A stretch of 16,224 bases of DNA from DATGIQ01 sp035295665 (GTDB taxonomy: Bacteria > Planctomycetota > Planctomycetia > Gemmatales > Gemmataceae), in assembly GCA_035295665.1 (NCBI GenBank), contig DATGIQ010000163.1, positions 1 through 16,224 of the forward strand, given 5' to 3'. The translations under genes and the position numbers were made by a program. A model generated the notes under the pieces. It had not been told where the DNA came from. It saw only the letters and a list, made by a program, of their open reading frames with translations, and searched no databases. Below, piece after piece: positions 1 to 7,136 of the stretch. Position 1 is the first letter of the stretch, and the number at the start of each line of letters is the position of its first letter.

Positions 1-419
1 GCCGTCGTCGCCAAGCAGCCGAACGCCGGCCGGTTCCGCCGGGCAAAGATCGGCCCGCCGCAGCACCAATCAGCCCGCTGGCTGGACCGACTCGGCCGCG
101 CGTTTCGCCGCGCCCCGCGCCAGGTCGGCAAACAGTGCCCCCGACGGGAAAGATCCCCGAGACCGTACCGGTCACGCAGACAACCGCGGCAGCCGAGATC
201 TTGGCCGTGGCTTCGGTCCTGCATGCGCCCCTGGCCCCGAGTGCTCCTTCTGCCCAGCCTGCCGCCGTGGCAACCGAAATCACCGTCGCCGTCGAACCGG
301 CTCCGCAGACATTGCCGCCCCTGGTCGAACTGCTCCGTGCCGAGGATAACCTACGCACTGCCGTGATCTTGCACGAAATCTTCAGTCCGCCGCGTTGCCG
401 CCGTCCAGCGGTGGGTTAA
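1..419 (+). CDS. C-terminal part of a Pro/Ala-rich hypothetical protein (5' end outside window)
   Basis: The frame beginning with the first full codon at base 3 stays open from the window edge to the TAA at 417-419, so this is probably the 3' end of a longer gene. I do not recognise the family. The visible part has an Arg/Pro/Ala-rich, low-complexity stretch, then an Ala/Val/Pro-rich stretch, and ends in a short predicted amphipathic segment (LVELLRAEDNLRTAVILHEI) and a basic tail. The composition suggests a disordered linker followed by a short C-terminal helix. A GTG at 135 could be an internal start but has no convincing ribosome binding site, so I treat the gene as truncated by the window. 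Coding status is inferred only from the open frame and its natural-looking C-terminus. Confidence 0.55.
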   Translation, partial: RRRQAAERRPVPPGKDRPAAAPISPLAGPTRPRVSPRPAPGRQTVPPTGKIPETVPVTQTTAAAEILAVASVLHAPLAPSAPSAQPAAVATEITVAVEPAPQTLPPLVELLRAEDNLRTAVILHEIFSPPRCRRPAVG

Positions 420-565
420 CTCCCCGGGCGATGGCTCGGTCCACCGGTTGAGCCATTTGGCGCTTACAGGTGGAAGATTCGGCATTTGTAATCCGTCTTC
501 CGCGATCTCCCTTCGGGAAACCACAATTTCTGTTGAAAAAAGCGGGTTTTCTGGGCAATATTGCA

Positions 566-594
566 TTGACAAGTGGGTGGAGGCCTTCTACCTT
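566..594 (+). promoter_or_regulatory. Candidate sigma70-type promoter of the HU-family gene
   Basis: A perfect TTGACA -35 box lies at 566-571. It is followed after 17 bases by TACCTT at 589-594, a weak -10 (3 of 6 matches to TATAAT). Initiation near 601 would leave a leader of about 50 bases before the ATG at 652. The -35 is convincing and the -10 is not. Confidence 0.4.
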
Positions 595-651
595 TCCCAC
601 TATCCATTGACTTTGTGGTTCGCCCAATTCGATAGCGTGGAGGAATGTTCG

Positions 652-975
652 ATGGCTGAAAGCAAGACAGGCAGGCCGGCTTCCAAGTCGGCAATCTATC
701 AATCGCTGGCCGAAGCAACCGGTCTGACGCGCAAGCAGATTGCCTCCGTTTTCGATGAGCTGACCAACTTGATCCGCCGCGACGTCGGCAAAAAGGGTCC
801 CGGGCAATTTGCTCTGCCCGGTCTGCTCAAAATCAAGCGGGTGAACAAGCCAGCCACCAAGGCCCGTCAGGGTCGCAACCCGGCCACCGGCGAGCCGATG
901 ATGATTAAGGCGAAGCCGGCCCGCACCATCGTCCGGGCGCAGCCGCTCAAGAGTCTGAAAGAGATGGTCAAGTAA
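652..975 (+). CDS. HU-family DNA-binding protein
   Basis: A 107-residue protein of the HU/IHF family of small dimeric nucleoid proteins that bend and compact DNA. Helix-forming segments at the N-terminus (SKSAIYQSLAEATGLTRKQI) are followed by FALPGLLKIKRV and the HU arm signature GRNPATGE at about residues 78-85, the beta-ribbon that enters the DNA minor groove. It is longer than the usual 90 residues, with a basic C-terminal extension (RTIVRAQPLKSLKEMVK). The ATG at 652 is chosen over the longer open frame because GGAGGA at 639-644 sits seven bases upstream and the HU fold starts there. It stands alone on the plus strand, converges with the DUF2007 gene and has its own promoter. HU versus IHF subtype cannot be settled by eye. 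Confidence 0.93.
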   Translation: MAESKTGRPASKSAIYQSLAEATGLTRKQIASVFDELTNLIRRDVGKKGPGQFALPGLLKIKRVNKPATKARQGRNPATGEPMMIKAKPARTIVRAQPLKSLKEMVK

Positions 976-995
976 CCCGCCCGAGTCGGCTTGTC

Positions 996-1008
996 CACGG
1001 TCGCCGTG
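996..1008. terminator. Small hairpin between convergent genes
   Basis: CACGG at 996-1000 and CCGTG at 1004-1008 form a perfect 5-bp stem with a TCG loop. It lies in the 70-base gap where the HU gene and the DUF2007 gene converge. There is no T-tract on either side, so terminator function is only suggested by position. Confidence 0.2.
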
Positions 1009-1045
1009 TGCGGCGTGGAGCCGCCGAATCCCGGAGCGCCGCCGC

Positions 1046-1312
1046 TCACTCTTCTGATTCCTCGCTCGGCTCGGCATCGGAGACTTCCTGGCCCTGGCGC
1101 AAGACTTCTTCCGCCCGGGCCAGGTCGTTTCGGTGCACCCAGACTTCCGCCCGCATCCCGGGGAGGTCGCCAAATCCGGCATCCAGATAGTCACCTACGA
1201 CCCGACACGAGATCCCGGCATCTTGCAAGGCCTGCTCCCAGATATGGGCCTCGGCGGGATTGGTAGCGGTTGCCAGGCGGACAATGTCGTCTCCGGTGCT
1301 TGGTGCGGACAT
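1046..1312 (-). CDS. DUF2007-type small protein
   Basis: An 88-residue cytosolic protein resembling the DUF2007 (putative prokaryotic signal-transducing) family. The characteristic pattern is visible: a first strand ending ATATNPAEAHIWEQALQDAGI, then a strand with V/C residues, then GMRAEVWVHRNDLARAEEVL. These match the two halves of the small alpha/beta fold. The C-terminus is an acidic tail (SDAEPSEESEE). The ATG at 1312 is preferred to an upstream in-frame TTG at 1330 because AAGAGGAG sits seven bases before it. The gene follows the glutamate dehydrogenase stop by 41 bases on the same strand, so the two are probably cotranscribed. No specific role is known for the family. Confidence 0.8.
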   Translation of the reverse strand: MSAPSTGDDIVRLATATNPAEAHIWEQALQDAGISCRVVGDYLDAGFGDLPGMRAEVWVHRNDLARAEEVLRQGQEVSDAEPSEESEE

Positions 1313-1353
1313 CGTACATCTCCTCTTCAAAAACCACGTCGGTGAGTTGCGCG

Positions 1354-2667
1354 CTACGGGAACAAGCCGCGACGAATTTTTTCCCGAGCCACTTTCTGCA
1401 CGCCCAGGCTCAAGGCCGCCATCCGCATGGGCAATTGCCGCTGCCGCGCCAGGGCACGGACTTGGCGGTACGCTTTGAGCATCAGGCCTTCGAGCTTTTG
1501 GTTCACTTCTTCCTCACTCCAGAAGAATTGCTGCATATCCTGTACCCATTCGAAGTACGACACCGTCACGCCGCCGGCATTGCACAGGATATCGGGAATG
1601 AGAAAGATGTCGCTGTCGGCCAGGATGGCGTCGGCTTCCGGCGTCGTCGGGCCATTGGCTCCCTCGGCCAACAGCCGGCAACGCAGCTGGGCCGCGTTCT
1701 TCTGTGTGATCACACGCTCCAGGGCGGCCGGCACCAAGATCGTGCAGGGCATCGTAAGGAGTTGCTCGTTAGGGATCTGCTCGGCTTCCGGGAAGTCGCG
1801 CAAGAATTTGCCGCCAGCGAGATGTTCCTGCAACGCCGCCACGTTGATGCCATGCGGGTTGCTGATCGATCCGGTCCGATCGCCCACCGCAATCAATCGG
1901 ATCCCACGCCGTACCAGTTCTTGGCACACCACCGAGCCGACGTTGCCGAAACCCTGAACGACGGCCGTGGCGTCTCCCGGTCGGGATTCCAGGTCCTTGA
2001 GCGCTTCCATGATGCAATACACGATGCCTCGACCGGTGGCCTCGCGGCGGCCGACACATCCTCCCAACTCGACCGGCTTGCCGGTGACAATTTCGGGACA
2101 GGCATAACCGATGTGCATGCTGTAGGTATCATAGATCCAGGCCATCGTCTGTTCGTCGGTGCCCAGGTCAGGAGCCATCACGTCCATGCGCGGGCCGATA
2201 ATGCTCAACACCTCTTCGGTAAATCGGCGCGTCAGCCGTTCTACTTCGCCGCGGGTCAGCTCGGCAGGATCGCAGGCGATGCCTCCCTTTGCCCCGCCGA
2301 ACGGTAAATTCATGATGCCGCATTTCCACGACATCCACATCGCCAGAGCCGATACCTCACCCAGGTCGACACTGGGATGGTAGCGGAGACCTCCCTTGGA
2401 GGGACCGCTCGTCAGGCTATGCTGGACGCGAAAACCGATGAACGTCTCGGTTCGGCCGTCGCTGTCCATGCGAATGGGGATACTGACCACCATTGCTCGC
2501 TTCGGCTTGCTTAGCCGTTCGAGAATGTTCGGGTCCAGATCCATGTACTCGGCCACCATTTCGAGCTGGCGGCCGGCCATTCGAAAGGTCGGCGAATTCT
2601 CAAAGACGGGGAATGGCCGATGCACCCGCTCATTCGGCCCGTTGATCGTGACGGCTGGCGCAGACAC
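1354..2667 (-). CDS. Glutamate dehydrogenase (Glu/Leu/Phe/Val dehydrogenase family)
   Basis: A 437-residue cytosolic enzyme catalysing NAD(P)-dependent interconversion of glutamate with 2-oxoglutarate and ammonium. The substrate-binding segment KGGLRYHP is at about residues 91-98. The family signature LPFGGAKGGIACDP at 121-134 carries the catalytic lysine (about 127). The catalytic aspartate lies in MAPDLGT (about 167). The Rossmann motif is GFGNVG (about 239-244), and LLAEGANGPTTPEAD and IPDILCNAGGVTVSYFEW follow further on. The length is normal for hexameric bacterial GDH. The start is a GTG at 2667 with AAGGAGG five bases upstream; the longer open frame upstream lacks such support. It lies 150 bases after the TolC-type gene and 41 bases before the DUF2007 gene. 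Cofactor choice and paralogues such as leucine dehydrogenase are not resolved, though the overall pattern favours GDH. Confidence 0.95.
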   Translation of the reverse strand: MSAPAVTINGPNERVHRPFPVFENSPTFRMAGRQLEMVAEYMDLDPNILERLSKPKRAMVVSIPIRMDSDGRTETFIGFRVQHSLTSGPSKGGLRYHPSVDLGEVSALAMWMSWKCGIMNLPFGGAKGGIACDPAELTRGEVERLTRRFTEEVLSIIGPRMDVMAPDLGTDEQTMAWIYDTYSMHIGYACPEIVTGKPVELGGCVGRREATGRGIVYCIMEALKDLESRPGDATAVVQGFGNVGSVVCQELVRRGIRLIAVGDRTGSISNPHGINVAALQEHLAGGKFLRDFPEAEQIPNEQLLTMPCTILVPAALERVITQKNAAQLRCRLLAEGANGPTTPEADAILADSDIFLIPDILCNAGGVTVSYFEWVQDMQQFFWSEEEVNQKLEGLMLKAYRQVRALARQRQLPMRMAALSLGVQKVAREKIRRGLFP

Positions 2668-2730
2668 GCATACCTCCTTCGGCAATGGGAGAGGGCCGCC
2701 CTGGCGATGGTAGTGCGTTCCATCGCGCTT

Positions 2731-2747
2731 CCTATATGCAGTATAGG
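2731..2747 (-). promoter_or_regulatory. Palindromic site with -10-like hexamer upstream of GDH
   Basis: CCTATA at 2731-2736 and TATAGG at 2742-2747 form a perfect 6-bp inverted repeat around a 5-base centre. On the minus strand it contains TATACT (2745-2740), a good -10 match, about 70 bases before the GDH start. No clear -35 is visible at 16-18 bases. It could be a promoter with an overlapping operator, or chance. Confidence 0.3.
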
Positions 2748-2785
2748 CAGCGGGGACAGACGGCGATGGAAGAAGCCATGTAAAT

Positions 2786-2805
2786 CGGCGGGCGGAGACA
2801 CGCCG
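2786..2805 (-). terminator. Weak hairpin after the TolC-type gene
   Basis: CGGCG at 2786-2790 and CGCCG at 2801-2805 form a 5-bp stem with a 10-base loop. It lies 13 bases beyond the TolC-type stop codon on the minus strand and is followed there by ATTTA. The tail is short, so this is at best a weak terminator. Confidence 0.25.
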
Positions 2806-2817
2806 GCTTTGAACCAA

Positions 2818-4614
2818 TCATCGGAGGGGGTTGCGTGAGACTGTGGCCGGACTGCACCCGTCCGCTGGCCCTTGCGCCAACGGGTTGCACGGGTGGCTGC
2901 AGGGCAGACCGGGCAGGTGCTCCAGGTCACACGGTGGAACCGCCGGCGGCGATGCCATGCCCTGGAACAGGTCATCGGTTTGCAGCAAGCTGGCCACATC
3001 CGTGACCGCTTGCCACAGACCGGTCAGCGTGGCGGCGTACGTGGCCAGGGCCGTCACGTAGAGCTGCTGGTTGGTAACCACATCAACGAACGCCACGGCC
3101 TGGGGCTCAGTCTGATACCGCACCAACGAACGGGTGTAGACCAAGGCCAGGTCCGGCAGCACCCGTTGCCGATAGTACTCCGCCTGGGTGCGGTTGAACT
3201 GGTACCGCTCGAAAGCATCAGCCAGGCGAGTGGTCAAGTCATCGCGCACCCGGTGCTCTTCTTCTGTGGCCCGCAGCAACGCACCCTGGGCCTGGTGGAT
3301 CTTGCCCCGGTTCTGATCCCAGAGCGGGATCGGAACACCGACCTGAACGTTGTGCGTGATGTTGAACGGCGGCATGGTGAAGTCCTTCTGCACGGCCACG
3401 CGCACATCCAGGTCAGGAATGGGCGTGATTTCTGCGGTGCGGAGATCGTAGCGGGCCCGCTGCTGGGTATTCCGGGCCATGAGGACATCGGTGTGGGTAC
3501 CCAGCACACGCACCAGGGCCTCGTTCCAATCAAATTGGGGAACGACCATTTCGGCCGTGCCGGCCACTTCAGTGAGCGGCAAGCCCGGCAAGCCGAGGGC
3601 GGCGGCCAATTGCTTCCAGGCGGACAGGTACCGCTCGTGAGCCTGGGCCACGCTACCGCGGGCCTGGATGGCCAGGGCTCGCAAGGACAACGGCTCGTAG
3701 GGCGTGTAGATGCCCAGCACGGCGTTGTCGACAAAGATGCGGTAGATTTCTTCGGTAAACGTCGCCAAGGCGATGTTCCAGCGCAAGGTTTGGTGGGCGA
3801 CGAGGACCGCGAAATAGCCGCCACGCACCTGGGCCATCAGGTCTGTTTGGGCGCGGCGCAGCGCCAATTGCGAATTCAGCAAATTCATGAGGGCGGATGC
3901 CTCGGCCACCTTCAGTTTGCCGGCGGTCTTGATGATCTGCTCGAAGAAGACTCCCTGAAACCCGGCGGTGCTGCTCGTGCCGACGGTATCGCCTTCGTAG
4001 CCGAAGTTCGGGTTGGGATAGGCCCCTGCTTGTTTGACCGCTCCGCGAGCCGACTCCACGTCGGCGGCGGCTTGGCGAAGCAGCGGGCTATTGGCCATCG
4101 CCAATTGCTGCAATTCTTGCAGCGTCAGGGGATGCCCAAAGGGGCCCGGTTGTGGCTGCGGAACCGGTTCGATCCTCGGCAATGGCGGGAAGAGGGCTCG
4201 GCGTACTTCCCGGCGTTGCTCCTCCGGTAGCTCCGGTCCAGGCACCGGCAGTTTCGCCCTGCCACCGGGCAGCTCCTCCGGCAGGTGAACTCGCTCTTCG
4301 AGTTTGGGCAGCCGTTGTGGCGTTGCTGGCTTTGTGGGCGCTTGGGTCCCCGCTTGGAAGGATGCGGTGTGGATTGCCGGATCCGCCACTGGCACCCTCT
4401 GGCTCGACGATGGCGAGGGGGTCGGCTTGGGCGGCGGTAAAGTCTCCGCCGGCATCGGCCGGGGCTCTTCCTCGGGCGTGCCCGGCTGCGTATCCAGCGG
4501 ATGCGCCGCCAGGTCGCAAACCACCGCATCGACCTGTTCGCGCACCGGATGGAGGCAGCCGGCCGCCAGGAGGATCAGGAGCAAGCCAGGCCATCGTTGT
4601 GCGAATCGAGCCAT
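2818..4614 (-). CDS. TolC/CzcC-family outer-membrane efflux lipoprotein
   Basis: A 598-residue protein of the TolC (outer-membrane efflux) family, which forms the trimeric exit duct of type I and RND export systems. The N-terminus MARFAQRWPGLLLILLAAGC is a lipoprotein signal peptide with the acylated cysteine at residue 20. A Pro-rich linker of about 130 residues follows, then the repeated coiled-coil fold beginning HPLTLQELQQLAMANSPLL, with the typical GAYPNPNFGYEGD segment. The second half repeats the pattern (PDLDVRVAVQKDF, VQVGVPIPLWDQNRGKI). The long linker makes it larger than the usual 420-480 residues. The start at 4614 is chosen for the signal peptide; GGAG lies about nine bases upstream. 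No RND pump or membrane-fusion partner gene is in the window. The C-terminus is cysteine-containing and probably flexible. Confidence 0.9.
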   Translation of the reverse strand: MARFAQRWPGLLLILLAAGCLHPVREQVDAVVCDLAAHPLDTQPGTPEEEPRPMPAETLPPPKPTPSPSSSQRVPVADPAIHTASFQAGTQAPTKPATPQRLPKLEERVHLPEELPGGRAKLPVPGPELPEEQRREVRRALFPPLPRIEPVPQPQPGPFGHPLTLQELQQLAMANSPLLRQAAADVESARGAVKQAGAYPNPNFGYEGDTVGTSSTAGFQGVFFEQIIKTAGKLKVAEASALMNLLNSQLALRRAQTDLMAQVRGGYFAVLVAHQTLRWNIALATFTEEIYRIFVDNAVLGIYTPYEPLSLRALAIQARGSVAQAHERYLSAWKQLAAALGLPGLPLTEVAGTAEMVVPQFDWNEALVRVLGTHTDVLMARNTQQRARYDLRTAEITPIPDLDVRVAVQKDFTMPPFNITHNVQVGVPIPLWDQNRGKIHQAQGALLRATEEEHRVRDDLTTRLADAFERYQFNRTQAEYYRQRVLPDLALVYTRSLVRYQTEPQAVAFVDVVTNQQLYVTALATYAATLTGLWQAVTDVASLLQTDDLFQGMASPPAVPPCDLEHLPGLPCSHPCNPLAQGPADGCSPATVSRNPLR

Positions 4615-4774
4615 CCGCGCGTTTCTCCGTCGGCGACAGTCCTCAGGCGCAGCAGCGCAACCCAAAGGTGCGGCCGTTAGCAGTAATATCGGCTGCACGG
4701 GGCACCGGGCGCAGGAATTCCAACCGCCGAATCGCTTTGACTCAAGATGGGCAATCGGCCGGCCCAGTCTCCTC

Positions 4775-4902
4775 ATTCTCCTCGTTCCCCAATTCTGTCC
4801 GGGAACGGCCTGGGGGGAAACTCCGTTTCCCGGGGAGAAGGCGAGCGTGAAACGGAGTTTCACACTGTGGGTTCCCAAACTGAGTTTGGGAACGAGGAAA
4901 AC
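4775..4902. repeat. REP/MITE-like cassette of three palindromes with terminal inverted repeats
   Basis: Three consecutive perfect hairpins lie in the gap between the divergent TolC-type and caspase-like genes. They are GGGAAAC/GTTTCCC at 4815-4831, GTGAAAC/GTTTCAC at 4847-4863, and the 10-bp arms GTTCCCAAAC/GTTTGGGAAC at 4871-4893. Each has a 3-base loop and the same core, AAAC-NNN-GTTT. The block is bounded by inverted repeats: TTCTCCTCGTTCCC at 4776-4789 pairs with the complement of 4888-4901 at 13 of 14 positions. This looks like a compound extragenic palindromic element or a non-autonomous mobile element. No transposase for it is seen in the window. Confidence 0.65.
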
Positions 4903-5029
4903 AAGGGGAACTGCCCAAACTATCCTTCCAAAACCCCCGCCCCTAAAATAATGGTTGCCAGCTCGAAAGCCGCACCTGGCATGGGTGGATGCTTGCCCAG
5001 CCTCCGCGGTTTGCCCAGAGGATCTTGCA

Positions 5030-7054
5030 ATGGCGTCCGTCGTGGAAGCGACCTGTCCCGGTTGCAAGAAAACGTTGCGAATTCCCGCCGATTGGGTCCA
5101 CAAGACGCTTCGCTGCAAGAAATGCGGAGCCACCGTTCAGATCACGCAATCGGTCTCTTCCACGCCGACTGAGCCGTCGTCGGGCACCGTCGCGCCTGAA
5201 CTAACCGTGCCCGAGGAAAAGGCCTTCGCTCTCAATCAGGATGGTCCGATCATCTGCTTGCCCGCCGCGGGACAAAGCTCCAGGGGTTTCCGGACCAGTG
5301 CCTTCGTCTTGGGGTGTGCTCTGCTGTCAATCCTGGGGATTGCCATGGCCTATCGCTTCTGGCCGCCGGTCCCGCAAACCGCAACGATTCCTGCACTACC
5401 GAAGAAGAATTCCTCCCTCCCCCCTGTCGCAAAGATGGTCCCATTTCCCCGCCGGATCTTGGCGATCTCCGTGAATGATTACCTGTACGCCAACCCCGTC
5501 GGCGCTCTCAATGCACATGCGCTTGTGGAAAGGTTAGTCAAGGTGCTGCATGTGCCGATCAGCCAGGTTATTGAGCTGAGTGATGCAGGGCCCCGTAAGT
5601 CGCAAGGAACGCAGGACAAGGGAAAAGCAGCCCGTACAGAGCAACCGCCGGATCAAAGGGCCAAGCCGGCGCTCCCCTTGAAACCGGTGATGGAACAAAC
5701 CATCCGCACCTTCCTGGAAACTTCGCGTCCGCAGGACCGAATTCTCATTTTGTTTGTCGGACATGTCATCGAGATCGGTGGGGAAGCGTTCCTGGTGCCG
5801 CTGGAAGGGGAGTTGACCGCCAAGGAAACGCTCATCCCTCTCGGCTGGTTCTACGAGCAACTGGGGCGGTGCAAGGCGCGGCAAAAGGTGTTCATCGTGG
5901 ACACCTGCCGCCTTGATCCGATTCACGGCCAAGAGCGGCCCGGAAGCGGGCCGATGTCCGAAACGCTTGCCGCACTGCTGGGGAAGCCGCCCGCCGGAGT
6001 GGAGGTTTGGTCGGCTTGTACGGCCGGGCAGTATTCCTACGTATCTTTCGGCAGTGCGGTTTTTCTTGACCGGCTCGATGAGGCATTGAAGCCTTCGCTC
6101 GAGAAAGAACAGCAGCCACAAGACCCGCTCCCCATCGAGGCCCTGGCCCACGTGGTGAATCCCGCCACGGCCACGGAGGCGGCGCTGCGCATTTCCACCG
6201 TGGACGGGCAGAAAGCGGTGCAGACTCCGCGCCTGACCGGCCAGCCGGCGGAGCAGGGCACTGCCTACGATCCCGATGAACCGCTGCCACAAGCGCTGGA
6301 CCTCCCGTCGCCGCCCCCGGCCGGCGGCGTGGCAAAGCTCGAGCTGGTTCGGAGCATTGTGCAAGAAATCGAGCTTCCCGCGCTGAAACGGACCGATCAC
6401 CCACACACGCCGGCGGCCTTGGCAGGAGGGTTTCCTTTCTCTACTGCCGTGCTTGAACGGTATCGCCCCGATTATGGTTCCCTCCGGGAAATCGAACAGG
6501 ACGCGGCAAAATATCCTCTTCGGGTGCAAGTGCTCCAATCGATCCAGCTCCTGCGCACGGCGTTCGACCCGAATGGACCGCAGGGCTCCCTGCGCGAATA
6601 TTTCCAGGGGGCCAGCAATGAACGGATCAAGGCCGAAATCTTGAAGGAGCAACGTAAGCCGGCCCTGGTCCACGAGCAGTTGACGGAGCGACTCGAAGCT
6701 CTGCGCAAGGCCGGGGAGCAGCGTGACAAGGAACCGTCTCTTCGCTGGCAGGCCCACTTCGATTACATCCTTGCCCAGTTGTTGGCCCGGACCGCTTACG
6801 TCAGCGAGTACAACCTGATGCTCGGCAAGATACGCAAGGATGAGCTGCCGGAACTCCAACCGAAGGTGCATACCGGCTGGCGGCTGGCTTCCAGCGAAAA
6901 ATTACAGAGTGGCAAGGAGGTCAAAGACCTGGCCGCCGAATCGAAGAAGCAGTATGCCAAAGTCATCCACGATTATCCGGGCACGCCGTGGGAGGTCCTG
7001 GCCAAGCGCGAACAGTTGACGGCTCTAGGATTGGAATGGCAGCCGAGCCCATAA
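5030..7054 (+). CDS. Zinc-ribbon, single-TM, caspase-like (C14) protein
   Basis: A 674-residue probable membrane protein. A zinc ribbon at the N-terminus has CPGC (Cys 9, 12) and CKKC (Cys 29, 32). A low-complexity linker leads to one hydrophobic helix at about 89-108 (SAFVLGCALLSILGIAMAYRF). A caspase-like domain follows: RILAISVNDYLYANP, then RILILFVGHV with the presumed catalytic His245, and KVFIVDTCR with the presumed catalytic Cys293. A p10-like segment (VEVWSACTAGQYSYV...SAVFLDRLDEAL) comes next. The 48-residue His-Cys spacing is normal for this fold. The remaining 300 residues are unassigned and charged. ATG 5030 has AGAGGA seven bases upstream and places the ribbon at the very N-terminus; an upstream GTG/ATG is not supported. 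It probably forms an operon with the thioredoxin-like gene 82 bases downstream. Protease activity is inferred, not shown. Confidence 0.85.
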   Translation: MASVVEATCPGCKKTLRIPADWVHKTLRCKKCGATVQITQSVSSTPTEPSSGTVAPELTVPEEKAFALNQDGPIICLPAAGQSSRGFRTSAFVLGCALLSILGIAMAYRFWPPVPQTATIPALPKKNSSLPPVAKMVPFPRRILAISVNDYLYANPVGALNAHALVERLVKVLHVPISQVIELSDAGPRKSQGTQDKGKAARTEQPPDQRAKPALPLKPVMEQTIRTFLETSRPQDRILILFVGHVIEIGGEAFLVPLEGELTAKETLIPLGWFYEQLGRCKARQKVFIVDTCRLDPIHGQERPGSGPMSETLAALLGKPPAGVEVWSACTAGQYSYVSFGSAVFLDRLDEALKPSLEKEQQPQDPLPIEALAHVVNPATATEAALRISTVDGQKAVQTPRLTGQPAEQGTAYDPDEPLPQALDLPSPPPAGGVAKLELVRSIVQEIELPALKRTDHPHTPAALAGGFPFSTAVLERYRPDYGSLREIEQDAAKYPLRVQVLQSIQLLRTAFDPNGPQGSLREYFQGASNERIKAEILKEQRKPALVHEQLTERLEALRKAGEQRDKEPSLRWQAHFDYILAQLLARTAYVSEYNLMLGKIRKDELPELQPKVHTGWRLASSEKLQSGKEVKDLAAESKKQYAKVIHDYPGTPWEVLAKREQLTALGLEWQPSP

Positions 7055-7076
7055 CGCAAACTTTTCGAGCGATTGT

Positions 7077-7106
7077 CCGTCTAATAGACGGCCCCGTTTC
7101 GCGGGG
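7077..7106 (+). other. Two small hairpins between the caspase-like and thioredoxin-like genes
   Basis: CCGTCTA/TAGACGG (7077-7083 and 7085-7091) is a near-perfect palindrome. It directly abuts CCCCG/CGGGG (7092-7096 and 7102-7106), which has a TTTCG loop. Neither is followed by a T-tract. They could be a weak attenuator, an mRNA-stability element, or a processing site between the two genes. Confidence 0.35.
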
Positions 7107-7136
7107 ATTCTCCGAGTCGGCTCGAGGAGGTGAAAC

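Noticed and set aside
382..1194. 270-codon minus-strand open frame over the HU gene
   Set aside because: It is the antisense shadow of the HU gene and part of the DUF2007 gene. Its composition (Arg/Gly/Leu-rich, no domain) is typical of a high-GC shadow frame.
1270..2307. 345-codon plus-strand frame opposite glutamate dehydrogenase
   Set aside because: The opposite strand shows clear dehydrogenase motifs, so this is a shadow frame.
2872..4230. 452-codon plus-strand frame opposite the TolC-type gene
   Set aside because: It is His/Gln/Gly-rich without motifs, while the minus strand has a lipobox and the TolC repeat pattern.
5534..6871. 445-codon minus-strand frame opposite the caspase-like gene
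   Set aside because: Shadow of a gene with a recognisable zinc ribbon, TM helix and His/Cys dyad.
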